DNA of 64,000 bases from positions 186,001 through 250,000 of the forward strand of contig NZ_RCVQ01000004.1 in NCBI RefSeq assembly GCF_016107285.1. The letters are read 5' to 3'. A program made the position numbers and the translations under genes. Origin of the DNA: Roseomonas sp. KE0001. GTDB lineage: Bacteria > Pseudomonadota > Alphaproteobacteria > Acetobacterales > Acetobacteraceae. This document shows, piece after piece, positions 27,764 through 37,404 of the stretch (position 1 is its first letter; every line of letters begins with the position of its first letter). The notes below the pieces were generated by a model. The model did no database searches, was not told where the DNA came from, and saw nothing but the letters and a program-made list of their open reading frames with translations.

Positions 27764-29214
27764 AATTCGCAACGAAAATATTCGACGAGCCGCATCTGGA
27801 ATTCGGTGACAAGCATCACCATCCCGATCCGCGGCTGGGCCTCTTCGAGGCCGGCCCGCTCCAGACCCCGTTAGGCGATGTCGTCAAAATCGCTGTCGTC
27901 GGCGATTCCAAGACCATTGAGGATGCGAAGGAATTTTTCGCCGAAGCTGCCAGCGGTTTCTCAGGAAAGAGCGAGAAGCACCCCAATCTTCATCCGGATT
28001 TTCCGGGACTGGGCAACCAGAACCCATTCCGGTGCAAGTTCGAGATATCGGATGGAGCGACGGCGGCCATCGCACAATCGAAAATCGACAAGATTCGCAA
28101 AGAGCCGCATCACGGCAAGGCCGTGGAAATGGCGGTCGATGAAATCGTGCAGCAGCTCCAGATGCTCGATGAAGGCAGTCACCGCCCGGATGTCGCAATT
28201 GTGGCCTTGCCCGTGAGCCTGATCGAGAGGGTCTGGAACGCGAAGGTCGATTCCAAGGCGACGACCGAAAAGGATGACAGTGGCGGATCGGACGCTCCTG
28301 ACTTCCGCGGGATGCTTAAGGCAAAAGCAATGGGCCTGAGCTTCCCGATCCAGATCGTTTGGGAGGATGTCTTTGACGAGTCGGCGAGCATCCCGCGCAA
28401 GGTGAAAGAGAGCCGCGTCCGAAAAATTCAGGATCAGGCAGGGCGGACATGGAATCTCCTGACAACTCTCTATTACAAGGGAACCGGGCGTATTCCTTGG
28501 CGCAAGATGCCTCACGACGGCGAGTTTACCGCCTGCTATATCGGTGTCAGCTTCTATCGTGAGGTCGGCGGGCAGCAGCTCTTCACCAGCGCCGCTCAGA
28601 TGTTTGACGAACGAGGGCGCGGGTTTATTCTCAAAGGCAAGCGCGCCCATACGGAAAGCCGTGGCCGCCATCCCTACATGACGCAGGCTGATGCGCGCCA
28701 GCTCATATCGGATGCGCTCACTGCGTATAAGAACCATCACAAGAATTACCCGGCGCGTGTCATTGTCCTTAAGACATCGCAATTCCGGGAAGAAGAAGCG
28801 GCTGGCATTCTTGAGGCTCTGGAAGAGGCCGGAACCGAGCTTCGCGACCTCGTTTGGGTTCAGGAGTCGTACGCCGTGAAGGTTCTTCGGGATGGCAATT
28901 ATCCCGTAATGAGGGGGACATTCGTTGAGCTTGACGGAAAGGGACTGCTCTACACGAATGGAAGCATACCCTATTACGGCACTTACCCCGGAATGTACGA
29001 TCCGAGGCCGCTGCTGCTTTGCCCGTACAAAGGCAGTGACAGCACGATCGCTCAGATCGCTAGTGAGGTTTTGGCTCTCACCAAAATCAACTGGAATTCG
29101 ACGCAAATGAACCAGAAACTTCCCATCCCCATCAGGGCAGCGCGCGCGGTGGGTGAAGTCTTGAAATATGTCAGCGATGAGAAAGTAAGCTCGGATTACG
29201 CTAGGTATATTTAA
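27760..29214 (+). CDS. Short prokaryotic Argonaute (MID-PIWI), catalytically inactive
   Basis: A 484-residue short pAgo. The MID part (about residues 100-235) ends in [20 protein letters not shown], and the PIWI part starts with [16 protein letters not shown]. Here the first catalytic Asp of the DEDX tetrad (IGxD) is Ser264, so guided slicing is not expected. The C-terminus [20 protein letters not shown] then [11 protein letters not shown] is the classic PIWI end that binds the guide 5' region. It lacks N, L1 and PAZ domains; its partner supplies APAZ. Translationally coupled to the nuclease gene, it would be the guide-binding sensor of the SPARDA complex. Confidence 0.9.
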   Translation: MKFATKIFDEPHLEFGDKHHHPDPRLGLFEAGPLQTPLGDVVKIAVVGDSKTIEDAKEFFAEAASGFSGKSEKHPNLHPDFPGLGNQNPFRCKFEISDGATAAIAQSKIDKIRKEPHHGKAVEMAVDEIVQQLQMLDEGSHRPDVAIVALPVSLIERVWNAKVDSKATTEKDDSGGSDAPDFRGMLKAKAMGLSFPIQIVWEDVFDESASIPRKVKESRVRKIQDQAGRTWNLLTTLYYKGTGRIPWRKMPHDGEFTACYIGVSFYREVGGQQLFTSAAQMFDERGRGFILKGKRAHTESRGRHPYMTQADARQLISDALTAYKNHHKNYPARVIVLKTSQFREEEAAGILEALEEAGTELRDLVWVQESYAVKVLRDGNYPVMRGTFVELDGKGLLYTNGSIPYYGTYPGMYDPRPLLLCPYKGSDSTIAQIASEVLALTKINWNSTQMNQKLPIPIRAARAVGEVLKYVSDEKVSSDYARYI

Positions 29215-29482
29215 GGAAGCTCGTCTCACGCTGTTCGTATTTGGCCACCCCTAACGGGCCTGGTTCAGCGAGAAGGCGAAGGGAGGCGTCATCCTCCGAA
29301 ACTCAGGCTCTTTTGATCTGCATTCTCGCGGACCTCGTTTATGATGCGCGCCGTATATTGCGGGGAGGACCGTCATATAGAATCCGCGAATCTCGCCCCT
29401 TGGCTTGGTGGTATCGCAGTTGGTATGAGTTTGGAGCATGAGCGGAAAGCCCAACAACTACAATGCGAAGCCAAGCCTATTG
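29215..29482. other. Right-end non-coding region of the element
   Basis: From the Argonaute stop to the right repeat I see no supported gene. A 66-codon frame (29241-29441) lacks a ribosome site and family features. The stretch has element-like composition and may contain right-arm integrase sites. Confidence 0.5.
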
Positions 29483-29500
29483 ACCATCGAGTGGGAGTGA
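29483..29500 (+). repeat. attR: 18-bp direct repeat
   Basis: An exact copy of 10771-10788. To its right is the DNA that originally followed guaA; to its left is the element. Confidence 0.93.
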
Positions 29501-29508
29501 CGGGAGCG

Positions 29509-29528
29509 CGGCCTCAGCGCTGAGGCCG
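29509..29528. terminator. Perfect 20-bp palindrome, probable native guaA/MFS bidirectional terminator
   Basis: CGGCCTCAGCGCTGAGGCCG is its own reverse complement and overlaps the MFS stop codon. Before insertion it would have lain 9 bp past the guaA stop, between two convergent genes. No T-tract is present, so termination is an inference. Confidence 0.45.
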
Positions 29529-30680
29529 GAGCCGTTCCGCCACCACCATCGCCGCGGCGCCCGCTAGCATCAGCAGCGCCATCGGCCGCGCCGAGCCATC
29601 GGCCAGCCAGCCGAGCAGCAGGCCGCTGCTGCCCGCCACCGTGAACTGCAGCGTGCCCATCAGCGCCGAGGCCGAGCCGGCCTGGCTGGCGTGGCGGCTG
29701 AGCGCGCCGACGGCGGCGTTCGGCATGACCAGGGCGCTGCAGGCCATCGCGACGGTGATCGGCGCCAGCACCTGCAGCGGATGGGTCGGGCCGGCCATGG
29801 CGATGGCGGCGAGGGCGAGCATGGCGGCGAGGATGGCCCAGCTGGCCCAGCGCACGAGCCGCCCCGGCCCGAGGCGGAGCAGCAGGGCCGGGTTGAACTG
29901 CGAGGCCAGGATGAAGGCCGAGGCGTTGAGGCCGAAGAGCAGGCCGAAGCTGGTGGGCTCCATCCGGAACAGGCCGACGAAGACCGCGGGCGATCCGCCG
30001 ACATAGGTGAACATCAGGAACATGGCGGCGCAGCCCAGCGCGACATGCGCGCGGAAGCCCGGTTCGCGCAGGATCTGGACGTAGCGCAGCAGCTGCGCCC
30101 CCGGGCCGAGGCGCAGCCGGCGCTCCGCCGCCAGCGTTTCCGGCAGCAGGCGCCAGACCAGCAGCATCGAGATCAGCCCGTAGGCGGCGCTGAACCAGAA
30201 GATCGGCCGCCACCCGCCGAGGCCGAGCAGAAGCCCGCCGAGGCCGGGCGCCAGGATCGGCGCCGCGCCCATCACCAGCATCAGCCGCGACATCAGCCGC
30301 GCCGCCTCGTGCCCGTCCGCCATGTCGCGCACCACGGCGCGCGGCAGCACCATGCTGGCGGAACCGCCGAAGGCGGCGAGGCAGCGGAAGGCGGCGAGCG
30401 AGGCGATGTCGGTCGCCAGGGCGCAGCCGACGGAGCCGGCGATGAAGACGGCCAGGCCCAGGATCAGCGGCCGGCGGCGCCCCAGCCGGTCGGCCAGCGT
30501 GCCCTGCACGAGCTGCCCCACCGCCAGGCCGAGGAACCAGGTGGCGAGGGTCAGCTCGGCGGAGCCGTGCGGCACGCCGAAGCCGGTTTCGATGGCCGGG
30601 AAGGCCGGCAGGTACATGTCGGTCGAGAGGGGACCGATGGCGGTCAGGAAGCCGAGCAGCAGGGGTAGCCAGACGGGCAT
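29514..30680 (-). CDS. Bcr/CflA-family multidrug efflux MFS transporter
   Basis: A 388-residue, 12-helix major facilitator. It begins MPVWLPLLLGFLTAIGPLST then DMYLPAFPAI, the Bcr/CflA signature for helix 1, and has the loop 2-3 motif GTLADRLGRRRPLILG. The family exports drugs such as bicyclomycin or chloramphenicol, or cysteine and dipeptides, using the proton gradient. The frame is open far upstream, but homology and hydrophobicity begin at ATG 30680. It is convergent with guaA in the uninterrupted chromosome. Confidence 0.9.
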   Translation of the reverse strand: MPVWLPLLLGFLTAIGPLSTDMYLPAFPAIETGFGVPHGSAELTLATWFLGLAVGQLVQGTLADRLGRRRPLILGLAVFIAGSVGCALATDIASLAAFRCLAAFGGSASMVLPRAVVRDMADGHEAARLMSRLMLVMGAAPILAPGLGGLLLGLGGWRPIFWFSAAYGLISMLLVWRLLPETLAAERRLRLGPGAQLLRYVQILREPGFRAHVALGCAAMFLMFTYVGGSPAVFVGLFRMEPTSFGLLFGLNASAFILASQFNPALLLRLGPGRLVRWASWAILAAMLALAAIAMAGPTHPLQVLAPITVAMACSALVMPNAAVGALSRHASQAGSASALMGTLQFTVAGSSGLLLGWLADGSARPMALLMLAGAAAMVVAERLRPQR

Positions 30681-30878
30681 GTCAGATCCAGGCGGGCCGG
30701 GCGGTGGGGAAGGGGCGGCCGGTATCGGGGCGGGAGGGCTCAGGGCGGCCAGGCCGGGGCCGTGCCATGCGGCATTGTGCCATCCCCGCCGGCGGCGGGC
30801 CAGCCGTTGTCCGGCCGGCGGGCCGCTCCCATCTGCGGCGTGAGGGCCGGCCATGGGGCCGCGGCGGGAGGATCTCGG

Positions 30879-31577
30879 ATGCAGGATTTCACGGTGGAGG
30901 GCCAGGCGAGGCTGGCGGCGCTGGCGCGGCAGCAGGGCTTCAGCCCGGAGGCCGTCGCCGTGCTGGCGCGGGCGCTGCGCCGGGGCGGCGGCAGGCAGGC
31001 CCAGTTCAGCCATCCTGAGCTCGGTGGCATGGGGCAGTGGTCGGCCGGTGGCATGCTGATGATCGGCGACATGTTCAACAACGGGCTCAAGGCGCGGGTG
31101 GCGGCCCTTTGCGACGCCCTGGTGGAGACGATGTCGGAGACGATGGCGCGGGGCGGTCTCTTCACCGAGGCTGAGCGGGCCGGCGGGGGGGGCGCGGCCT
31201 GGTGGCCGGCGGCGCTGGGCCGGCCCTCCTCCCAGGGCGCGCAGGACGGCATGCGCTATGCCCATTTCCCGGCCGAGCGCCGGCTTGCGGTGGAGCGGGA
31301 GGGGCGGGTCACGCTCTACGATACCGGCGATCTGCAACTCAGCGGCTTCGGGCAGCAGCAGGGCGGCGGCGGCCTGCCCCTCAGCCTCTCCGGCGCCGGC
31401 GGGCCGGTGCCGCTGGACAGCCTGCCGGTCGTGGAACCGCCGCCGCGGCCGCAGGCCGGGGGCGGCGACAGCGACATCCCCGTCCTGATCGAGAGACTCG
31501 CGGCGCTGCATCTCCAGGGCATCCTGACGGATGCCGAGTTCAGCGCGAAGAAGGCGGAGCTGCTGGCCCGCCTCTGA
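30879..31577 (+). CDS. SHOCT-domain protein
   Basis: A 232-residue soluble protein. The N-terminal third is helical (QARLAALARQQGFSPEAVAV), the middle is Gly/Gln-rich, and the last 30 residues (LIERLAALHLQGILTDAEFS then AKKAELLARL) form a SHOCT domain, an oligomerisation or anchoring module at protein ends. Start at ATG 30879 after GGGAGGA. Divergent from the MFS gene. The role is unknown. Confidence 0.75.
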   Translation: MQDFTVEGQARLAALARQQGFSPEAVAVLARALRRGGGRQAQFSHPELGGMGQWSAGGMLMIGDMFNNGLKARVAALCDALVETMSETMARGGLFTEAERAGGGGAAWWPAALGRPSSQGAQDGMRYAHFPAERRLAVEREGRVTLYDTGDLQLSGFGQQQGGGGLPLSLSGAGGPVPLDSLPVVEPPPRPQAGGGDSDIPVLIERLAALHLQGILTDAEFSAKKAELLARL

Positions 31578-31600
31578 GGCGGCGCGTCAAAGGCGGTGCG

Positions 31601-31876
31601 TCAAAGGCCGGGCAGACGCTGGAAGCCCGGCTCCTCTGGTGGCTCGGCGAAATCCTCGGCGATGGAGTCGACCCGCGCCAGGGCGGGGCCGGCGCGGCAT
31701 TCGGCCAGCAGGGCGTTGACCGCCGCCGCCTCACCGCTCACCAGCGCCTCGACACTGCCATCGGCACGGTTGCGGACCCATCCCTGCACGCCGAGCCGGT
31801 TGGCGGTGCCGATCATCCAGTCGCGGTAGCCGACACCCTGCACCCGGCCGCGGATGCGCACCCGCTTGCTGATCAT
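31601..31876 (-). CDS. acyP: Acylphosphatase
   Basis: A 91-residue enzyme hydrolysing acyl phosphates such as acetyl or carbamoyl phosphate. The active-site loop is RIRGRVQGVGYRDWM (the catalytic Arg is in VQGVGYR) and the second signature is GWVRNRADGSVEALVSGE, with the catalytic Asn in VRN. The length equals the family norm. It lies 43 bp downstream of the ATP12-type gene on the same strand and is probably cotranscribed. Confidence 0.93.
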   Translation of the reverse strand: MISKRVRIRGRVQGVGYRDWMIGTANRLGVQGWVRNRADGSVEALVSGEAAAVNALLAECRAGPALARVDSIAEDFAEPPEEPGFQRLPGL

Positions 31877-31919
31877 GGCAGCCTCCGTTGCCCCGCCGGG
31901 CCGATCCCCGCTCCGCGCC

Positions 31920-32624
31920 TCACTCCCGGGCCAGCCGGAGCAGCCGCGCCGCCAGGCCGACGTCGCGGATGACGCCCTCCTGCCGCAGCATGGCCTCGGC
32001 ATCCTGTCCCCACAACTCCTGCTGGAAGGTCTCGTCGAGGAAGGCGAGCCGGCAGGCCTCGGCGGCATCCAGGCGGTCCTGCGCCAGGGCGAGGCCGAGC
32101 ACCAGGCTGCCGAGCGCCGGCACGGCGACGCCAAGCGCGGCGAGCTCCAGCACCGGCAGGGCATCCAGGCGCCGGCGCAACGCGGCGAGCGAGGCCGGCG
32201 GCTGCGCCACGGGCATCAGCCCCGTGGTGACGGCGAGGGGCGCATCAAGCTGCAGCGCCGCCCAGTCGAGCAGCGGCTGCCAGTCCCGCGCCTGCCGCTC
32301 GGCCAGGCGCGGCTCCCCGGCACGGTAGCAGAGCAGGTCGCTCATGCCGTACTGCGCCAGGGCGGCGGCGCTGGGGGCCGGGTCGGGGGCCATCCGCTCC
32401 AGGGCGGTGGCCACCACGCGGGTCAGCGGCACCTCCTCCATGCTCATCTCGCCGTCCCTGGCGCCGCCGGCCCGCTGCCACTCCTCGGCCACGGCCTTGG
32501 CCAGCCGGCGGCGGGGCAGATGCAGAGGGCCGCTGCCCGGCAATCGCAGCGGCCGCCCATCCAGCAGCACCGCGAAGCCCGCCCCGGCCGGCATCGCCTC
32601 GGCCTTGTCCCAGAAACGCTTCAT
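31920..32624 (-). CDS. ATP12-family F1-ATPase assembly chaperone
   Basis: A 234-residue protein of the ATP12 family, which in mitochondria and alphaproteobacteria binds the F1 alpha subunit before assembly. Visible family features are MKRFWDKAE at the start, FAVLLDGRPLRLPG, then LAKAVAEEWQR, and the DLLCYRAGEPRLAERQARDW block. Start set at ATG 32624, where family homology begins. Located upstream of acylphosphatase. Confidence 0.88.
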   Translation of the reverse strand: MKRFWDKAEAMPAGAGFAVLLDGRPLRLPGSGPLHLPRRRLAKAVAEEWQRAGGARDGEMSMEEVPLTRVVATALERMAPDPAPSAAALAQYGMSDLLCYRAGEPRLAERQARDWQPLLDWAALQLDAPLAVTTGLMPVAQPPASLAALRRRLDALPVLELAALGVAVPALGSLVLGLALAQDRLDAAEACRLAFLDETFQQELWGQDAEAMLRQEGVIRDVGLAARLLRLARE

Positions 32625-32873
32625 GGCCGGCTTATGGGGTCGCGCGCCCGCCGCGCCAAGCCCCCGCGGGCCGGCGGCCACGATCCCAGGCAGAAAGCAT
32701 TATCGTGCAGGTTCTGCAATTCGCTTTCGCGCGCGACCCTGGGGTGCGAAACTCCGCCCGCTGCAACCCGCGGATCGATGATGCGCCAGGACACGCCCCT
32801 GCCGAAGGCCCCCTCATCCTCACCCCGGGAGGCCGCGTGCCCCGCCTGTCCAACCTGTTGTCGCTAGCCGGGC

Positions 32874-33419
32874 ATGCCCAGCACCCTCAGCCGCTTTCCG
32901 GCCACGGTCATCGCGCCGGCCACCGAGGCGCACCTGCCCGGGATCATCACGGTCTTCAACGACATCGTGGCCACCAGCACGGCGGTCTATACCGAACAGC
33001 CCGACAACCTGGAGCAGCGGCAGCAATGGTTCGCCCAGCGCCGCGCCATGGGCTATCCGGTCCTGGTCGCGCTGGGGGCGGAGGAGAACGAGGTTCTCGG
33101 CTTCGCCAGCTTCGCCGACTTTCGCCCGAGCTGGCCGGGCTTCCGCCATACGGTGGAGCATTCCGTGCACATCCGGGCCGATGCCCGCGGGCGCGGGCTG
33201 GGTCCGCTGCTGGTCAGCCGGCTGATCGCCGAGGCGGTGATGCGCCGCAAGCACGCCATGGTCGCCTCGGTCGATGCCGAGAATCACCGCTCCATCGCCA
33301 TGCACGAATCGCTGGGCTTCGAGCGGGCGGCGCTGATGCCCCAGGTCGGCTGCAAGTTCGGGCGCTGGCTCGACCTGGTGCTGATGGTGAAGCTGATCAG
33401 CGACGGCCCGCCGCACTGA
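32874..33419 (+). CDS. GNAT N-acetyltransferase, phosphinothricin-acetyltransferase-like (second copy)
   Basis: A 181-residue GNAT enzyme with acetyl-CoA motif RADARGRGLGPLLVSRL and the end LMPQVGCKFGRWLDLVLMVK. Its layout matches the protein at 5013-5537 almost block for block (GFASFADFRP against GFASFGDFRP), so the two are diverged paralogues or separately acquired members. It probably acetylates an amino-acid analogue. It is convergent with malate synthase. The preceding 249 bp (32625-32873) show no gene. Confidence 0.86.
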   Translation: MPSTLSRFPATVIAPATEAHLPGIITVFNDIVATSTAVYTEQPDNLEQRQQWFAQRRAMGYPVLVALGAEENEVLGFASFADFRPSWPGFRHTVEHSVHIRADARGRGLGPLLVSRLIAEAVMRRKHAMVASVDAENHRSIAMHESLGFERAALMPQVGCKFGRWLDLVLMVKLISDGPPH

Positions 33420-33438
33420 GCGGGCCGCCGCGGGGGCG

Positions 33439-35601
33439 TCAGCCCGCCGCCTTGGCCTCGCGCCGGCGGGCGTGGAGGATGAACTCCGTATAGCCGTTCG
33501 GCTGCGTCCGGCCCTGGAAGACCAGGTCGCGCGCCGCCTGGAAGGCCGGGCCGTCATAGCCGGGCGCCATCGGGCGGTAGGCGGGGTCGCCGGCGTTCTG
33601 CTGGTCGACGACGCCGGCCATGCGGCGCAGCGTCTCCTCCACCTGGGCCTCGCTGACCACGCCGTGGCGCAGCCAGTTGGCGATGTGCTGGGCGGAGATG
33701 CGCAGCGTCGCGCGGTCTTCCATCAGTCCGACATCGTTGATGTCCGGCACCTTGGAGCAGCCGACGCCCTGGTCGATCCAGCGCACGACATAGCCGAGGA
33801 TGCCCTGGGCGTTGTTGTCGAGCTCGGCCTGCACGTCCTGCGGCGACCAGTTGCTGTCGGAGAGCGGGATGGTGAGGATGTCATCGAGCCGCGCCCGCGT
33901 GCCCCCGCGGGCGATCTCCTCCTGCCGCGCCGCGACATCGGTCTCGTGGTAGTGCAGCGCGTGCAGCGTGGCGGCGGTGGGGGAGGGCACCCAGGCGGTG
34001 TTGGCGCCGGCCTTCGGATGGCCGCCCTTCTGCGCCAGCATGTCGGCCATCTTGTCCGGCGCCGCCCACATGCCCTTGCCGATCTGCGACTTCCCGCGCA
34101 GCCCGCAGGCCAGGCCGGTATCGACGTTCCAGTCCTCATAGGCCTTGATCCAGGCCGCGCCCTTCATGTCGCCCTTGCGCAGCACGGCGCCGGCCTCCAT
34201 GGCGGTGTGGATCTCGTCGCCGGTGCGGTCGAGGAAGCCGGTGTTGATGAAGGCGACCCGGTCCTTCGCCGCCGCGATGCAGGCCTTGAGGTTGACGGTG
34301 GTGCGCCGCTCCTCGTCCATGATGCCCATCTTCATCGTGTTGGCGGGCAGGCCGAGCGCCTGCTCCACCCGGCCGAACAGCTCGTTCGCCCAGGCCACTT
34401 CCTTCGGCCCGTGCATCTTCGGCTTGACGATGTAGATGGAGCCGGCGCGGCTGTTCATCCGCCGGCCCTTGAGGTCGTGCAGCGCGATGGCGGTGGTGAC
34501 CAGCGCGTCCAGGATGGTCTCGGGTGTCTCCTTCCCCTCGCGCGTCACCACGTCGGTCATCATGTGGTGGCCGACATTGCGCACCAGCATCATCGAGCGG
34601 CCATGCAGGGTGAGCCGGCCGCGGCCGTCCGGCGCGGTGTACTCGCGGTCGGGGTTGAGGCGGCGGGTGAGGGTCCGGCCGTCCTTCTCGAAGCTGGCGG
34701 CGAGATCGCCCCGCATCAGGCCGAGCCAGTTGCGGTAGACGAGGATCTTGTCCTCGGCATCGACGGCGGCGACGGAATCCTCGCAATCCATGATGGTCGA
34801 GACGGCGGATTCCAGCACCACGTCGGAGATGCCGGCCGGGTCGTCCCGGCCGATCGGATGCGCCCTGTCGATCCGCACCTCGATATGGAGGCCGTGGTTG
34901 CGCAGCAGGATGGCGGAGGGCGCCGCGGCCTCGCCCGCATAGCCCGCGAAGCGATCGCCATCCTTCAGCGCCGTGGCGCCGCCGTCGGCCAGCCCGACCA
35001 CCAGCACGCCGCCCACCACCGAGAGGCCGGCGACATCGGCCCAGGAGCCACCGAGCAGCGGCGCCGCCTGATCGAGCACGGCGCGGGCGCGGGCGATCAC
35101 CTTCTCGCCACGCGCGCGGTTGAAGCCCTTTCCGGCCGCCAGCGCCCCCTCCTGCGGGATGGCGTCGGTGCCGTAGAGCGCGTCATAGAGGCTGCCCCAG
35201 CGGGCATTGCCGGCATTCAGCGCGTAGCGGGCATTGTTCACCGGCACGACGAGCTGCGGCCCGGCGATCCGCGCGATCTCGTCATCGACATTCGCGGTGC
35301 CGACGCTGACCGGGCCGGGATCGGGCTGGAGATAGCCGATCTCGGTCAGGAAGGCGCGCTGCGCCGCCAGATCGACCGGGCGGCGCGGATTCGCCTTGTA
35401 CCAGGCATCGATCTGCGATTGCAGCCGGTCGCGCTCGGCCAGCAATTCGGCGTTGCGCGGCGCGAGATCGGCCAGGATGGCGTCATAGGCGGACCAGAAG
35501 GCCTCCGGCGCCACGCCGGTGCCCGGCAGGGCCTCCGTCTCGATGAAAGCCTTGAGCGCCGGATCCACCGCCAGCGCGCCGATGCGAACCTGTTCCGCCA
35601 T
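33439..35601 (-). CDS. glcB: Malate synthase G
   Basis: A 720-residue single-polypeptide malate synthase that condenses glyoxylate with acetyl-CoA. The length is that of the G isoform (about 720) rather than A (about 530). Recognisable blocks are [20 protein letters not shown], then [37 protein letters not shown] and the C-terminal [14 protein letters not shown]. Start at ATG 35601; the upstream frame is not conserved. With glcD and glcE at 58-61 kb it would let the cell use glycolate through glyoxylate. Divergent from the gamma-glutamyltransferase gene. Confidence 0.95.
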   Translation of the reverse strand: MAEQVRIGALAVDPALKAFIETEALPGTGVAPEAFWSAYDAILADLAPRNAELLAERDRLQSQIDAWYKANPRRPVDLAAQRAFLTEIGYLQPDPGPVSVGTANVDDEIARIAGPQLVVPVNNARYALNAGNARWGSLYDALYGTDAIPQEGALAAGKGFNRARGEKVIARARAVLDQAAPLLGGSWADVAGLSVVGGVLVVGLADGGATALKDGDRFAGYAGEAAAPSAILLRNHGLHIEVRIDRAHPIGRDDPAGISDVVLESAVSTIMDCEDSVAAVDAEDKILVYRNWLGLMRGDLAASFEKDGRTLTRRLNPDREYTAPDGRGRLTLHGRSMMLVRNVGHHMMTDVVTREGKETPETILDALVTTAIALHDLKGRRMNSRAGSIYIVKPKMHGPKEVAWANELFGRVEQALGLPANTMKMGIMDEERRTTVNLKACIAAAKDRVAFINTGFLDRTGDEIHTAMEAGAVLRKGDMKGAAWIKAYEDWNVDTGLACGLRGKSQIGKGMWAAPDKMADMLAQKGGHPKAGANTAWVPSPTAATLHALHYHETDVAARQEEIARGGTRARLDDILTIPLSDSNWSPQDVQAELDNNAQGILGYVVRWIDQGVGCSKVPDINDVGLMEDRATLRISAQHIANWLRHGVVSEAQVEETLRRMAGVVDQQNAGDPAYRPMAPGYDGPAFQAARDLVFQGRTQPNGYTEFILHARRREAKAAG

Positions 35602-35758
35602 GCGATCCTTCCCTTCTTGGCTCGGTGTCTCGGTCGCAGTTAACCCGCATCGCGGCTGGTGGGATAGGGGCGAGCGGCAGGGGTGGGCGGCGGGGGCTTG
35701 CGGTGCCGCGGCGGCGGGCGGAGCCTGGGCGGGACGCAAATCCGGAGGATCGTCCGCC

Positions 35759-37384
35759 ATGCCCGTCTCCACCGCCCTGCCGCCCTTCACCACCCAGCAC
35801 TGGCAGGTGACCAAGCCGGCCGCCCACGGGCGGCGGGGCATGGTCGCGAGCCAGAGCCGCGCCGCCGCCGAGGCCGGGGTCGCCGTGCTGGAGGCGGGCG
35901 GCAACGCCGCCGACGCCGCCGCCGCCACGGCCTTCGCCCTGGCGGCCATGGAGCCCTGGAACTCTGGCCTGGGCGGCATCGGCTTCGCCCTGGTCCACCG
36001 GGCCGGCCAGCCGCGCGCCGAGCTGCTCGACTTCGGCCCCGTCGCCCCCGCCGCCGCCGATCCGGCCGATTATCCGCTGACCGGGCGGATGAAGCAGGAC
36101 CTCTTCGCCTGGCCGGAGGTGGAGGGGGACCGCAACATCCATGGCCCGCTCTCCTTCGTCACCCCCTCCTCCGTGGCGGGCTATGCGACGCTGGTGGAGC
36201 GTTTCGGCAGCGGCATGCCGCTGGCCGAGCTGCTCGGCCCGGCCATCGCGCTGGCGCGCCGCGGCCTGCCGCAGGACTGGTACACCACGCTGAAGATCGC
36301 GAACTCGGCCCGGGTGCTGCGGCTCTACCCCGAGAGCGCGCGGATCTACCTGCCGGACGGGCTGCCGCCGGTGGCCCCCTATCAGGGCGCGCCGGGCTTC
36401 TTCCGCCTCGGCCGCCTGCCGGAGACGCTGGAGCGGCTGGCCGGCGCCGGCTGGCGCGACTTCTATGAGGGCGAGATCGCCGCCTCGATCCTGGCCGATG
36501 TGCGCGACCTGGGGGGCCGCCTCTCGGCCGCCGACCTCGCCGGCTGCCGCGCCGTGGTGCGTCCGGCGCTCGACATCCCCTGGCGGGACGGCCTCACCCT
36601 GCAGGGCGCCGGCGGGCTGACCGCGGCGCCGACCCTCGCCCGGCTGGTGCGGGAGATGGGCCGCCTCACCCCCGGCGCGGCGCCGGACGCCGCCTGGTTC
36701 AGCGCGCTCGCCCGCGCCATGCAGGCCGCCTATGCCGAGCGGCTGGAAGGGCTGGGCGCGGCCGCCACCCCGCCGGAAAGCCCCGAGACCTGCACCACGC
36801 ATCTCACGGTGGTCGATGCCGAGGGCAACATGGTCGCGATGACCACGACGCTGCTCTCCTCCATGGGGAGCCGCGTGGTGCTGCCGGGCAGCGGCGTGCT
36901 GATGAACAACGGCATGATGTGGTTCGACCCGGAGCCGGGCTCGGCCAATGCCATCCGCCCCGGCGCGCGGCCGCTCTGCAACATGTGCCCGGTGACGGTC
37001 TCGGACGGCAGCGGGCCGGTGCTGGCGCTCGGCGCCTCGGGCGGGCGGCGCATCCTGGCGGCGGTCTATCAGATGTTGGCCTTCAGCCTGGATTTCGGCA
37101 TGGACCCGGCGGCGGCCGCGCATCATCCGCGCATCGACGTCTCCGGCCCCTCCGGCATCACCGCCGACCGCCGCCTGCCCGCCGAGGTGCTGGCGGCGCT
37201 GGAGGCCCAGGGGGAGGCCCAGGGGAAGGCCCAGGGGAAGGAGGATGGCGGGGTGCTGGCGGTCGAGCACGCCGTGCTGCCGGTGAACTTCGCCTGCCCC
37301 AACCTGATCGCGCGGGATGGCGAGGGTTTCACCGGCATCAGCGATGTCATGACGCCCTGGTCGGCGGCGGTGGCGGCGCGCTGA
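35759..37384 (+). CDS. Gamma-glutamyltransferase family protein
   Basis: A 541-residue Ntn hydrolase. The N-terminal half has [19 protein letters not shown] then [15 protein letters not shown]. The autoprocessing site is [20 protein letters not shown], where the Thr near residue 347 becomes the N-terminal nucleophile, followed by the [18 protein letters not shown] block. Such enzymes transfer or hydrolyse gamma-glutamyl groups of glutathione or cephalosporin-like amides. I see no signal peptide, so it is probably cytoplasmic. Start at 35759 with GGAGGA upstream. A short in-frame repeat lies near the C-terminus. Confidence 0.9.
   Translation: MPVSTALPPFTTQHWQVTKPAAHGRRGMVASQSRAAAEAGVAVLEAGGNAADAAAATAFALAAMEPWNSGLGGIGFALVHRAGQPRAELLDFGPVAPAAADPADYPLTGRMKQDLFAWPEVEGDRNIHGPLSFVTPSSVAGYATLVERFGSGMPLAELLGPAIALARRGLPQDWYTTLKIANSARVLRLYPESARIYLPDGLPPVAPYQGAPGFFRLGRLPETLERLAGAGWRDFYEGEIAASILADVRDLGGRLSAADLAGCRAVVRPALDIPWRDGLTLQGAGGLTAAPTLARLVREMGRLTPGAAPDAAWFSALARAMQAAYAERLEGLGAAATPPESPETCTTHLTVVDAEGNMVAMTTTLLSSMGSRVVLPGSGVLMNNGMMWFDPEPGSANAIRPGARPLCNMCPVTVSDGSGPVLALGASGGRRILAAVYQMLAFSLDFGMDPAAAAHHPRIDVSGPSGITADRRLPAEVLAALEAQGEAQGKAQGKEDGGVLAVEHAVLPVNFACPNLIARDGEGFTGISDVMTPWSAAVAAR
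37202..37241 (+). repeat. 12-bp tandem repeat inside the gamma-glutamyltransferase gene
   Basis: Three copies of (G/A)AGGCCCAGGGG plus a partial unit encode Ala-Gln-Gly-Glu/Lys repeats. In-frame units mean the copy number can change without breaking the protein. Confidence 0.7.
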
Positions 37385-37404
37385 GGCCCAGGGTAGGCCG
37401 AGGC

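Larger units (their letters stand above)
10771..29500. mobile_element. Mobilisable genomic island integrated in the 3' end of guaA
   Basis: The segment is bounded by exact 18-bp direct repeats: the last 18 bases of guaA (10771-10788), and a second copy at 29483-29500. A tyrosine integrase sits just inside the left end and an AlpA-type factor beside it. The cargo is a MOBQ relaxase with oriT, TraC- and TraD-like genes, a broken AbiE pair, a helicase remnant, a PLD nuclease, a type III restriction system and a short-Argonaute operon. Base composition and codon use are visibly less GC-rich than on either side. No mating-pair-formation genes are present, so it would need a helper. The guaA 3' end is a known integration hot spot in proteobacteria. 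Confidence 0.93.

Noticed and set aside
29241-29441. A 66-codon frame between the Argonaute gene and attR
   Set aside because: No ribosome site, no family similarity that I can see, and a weak start codon. Left as non-coding.
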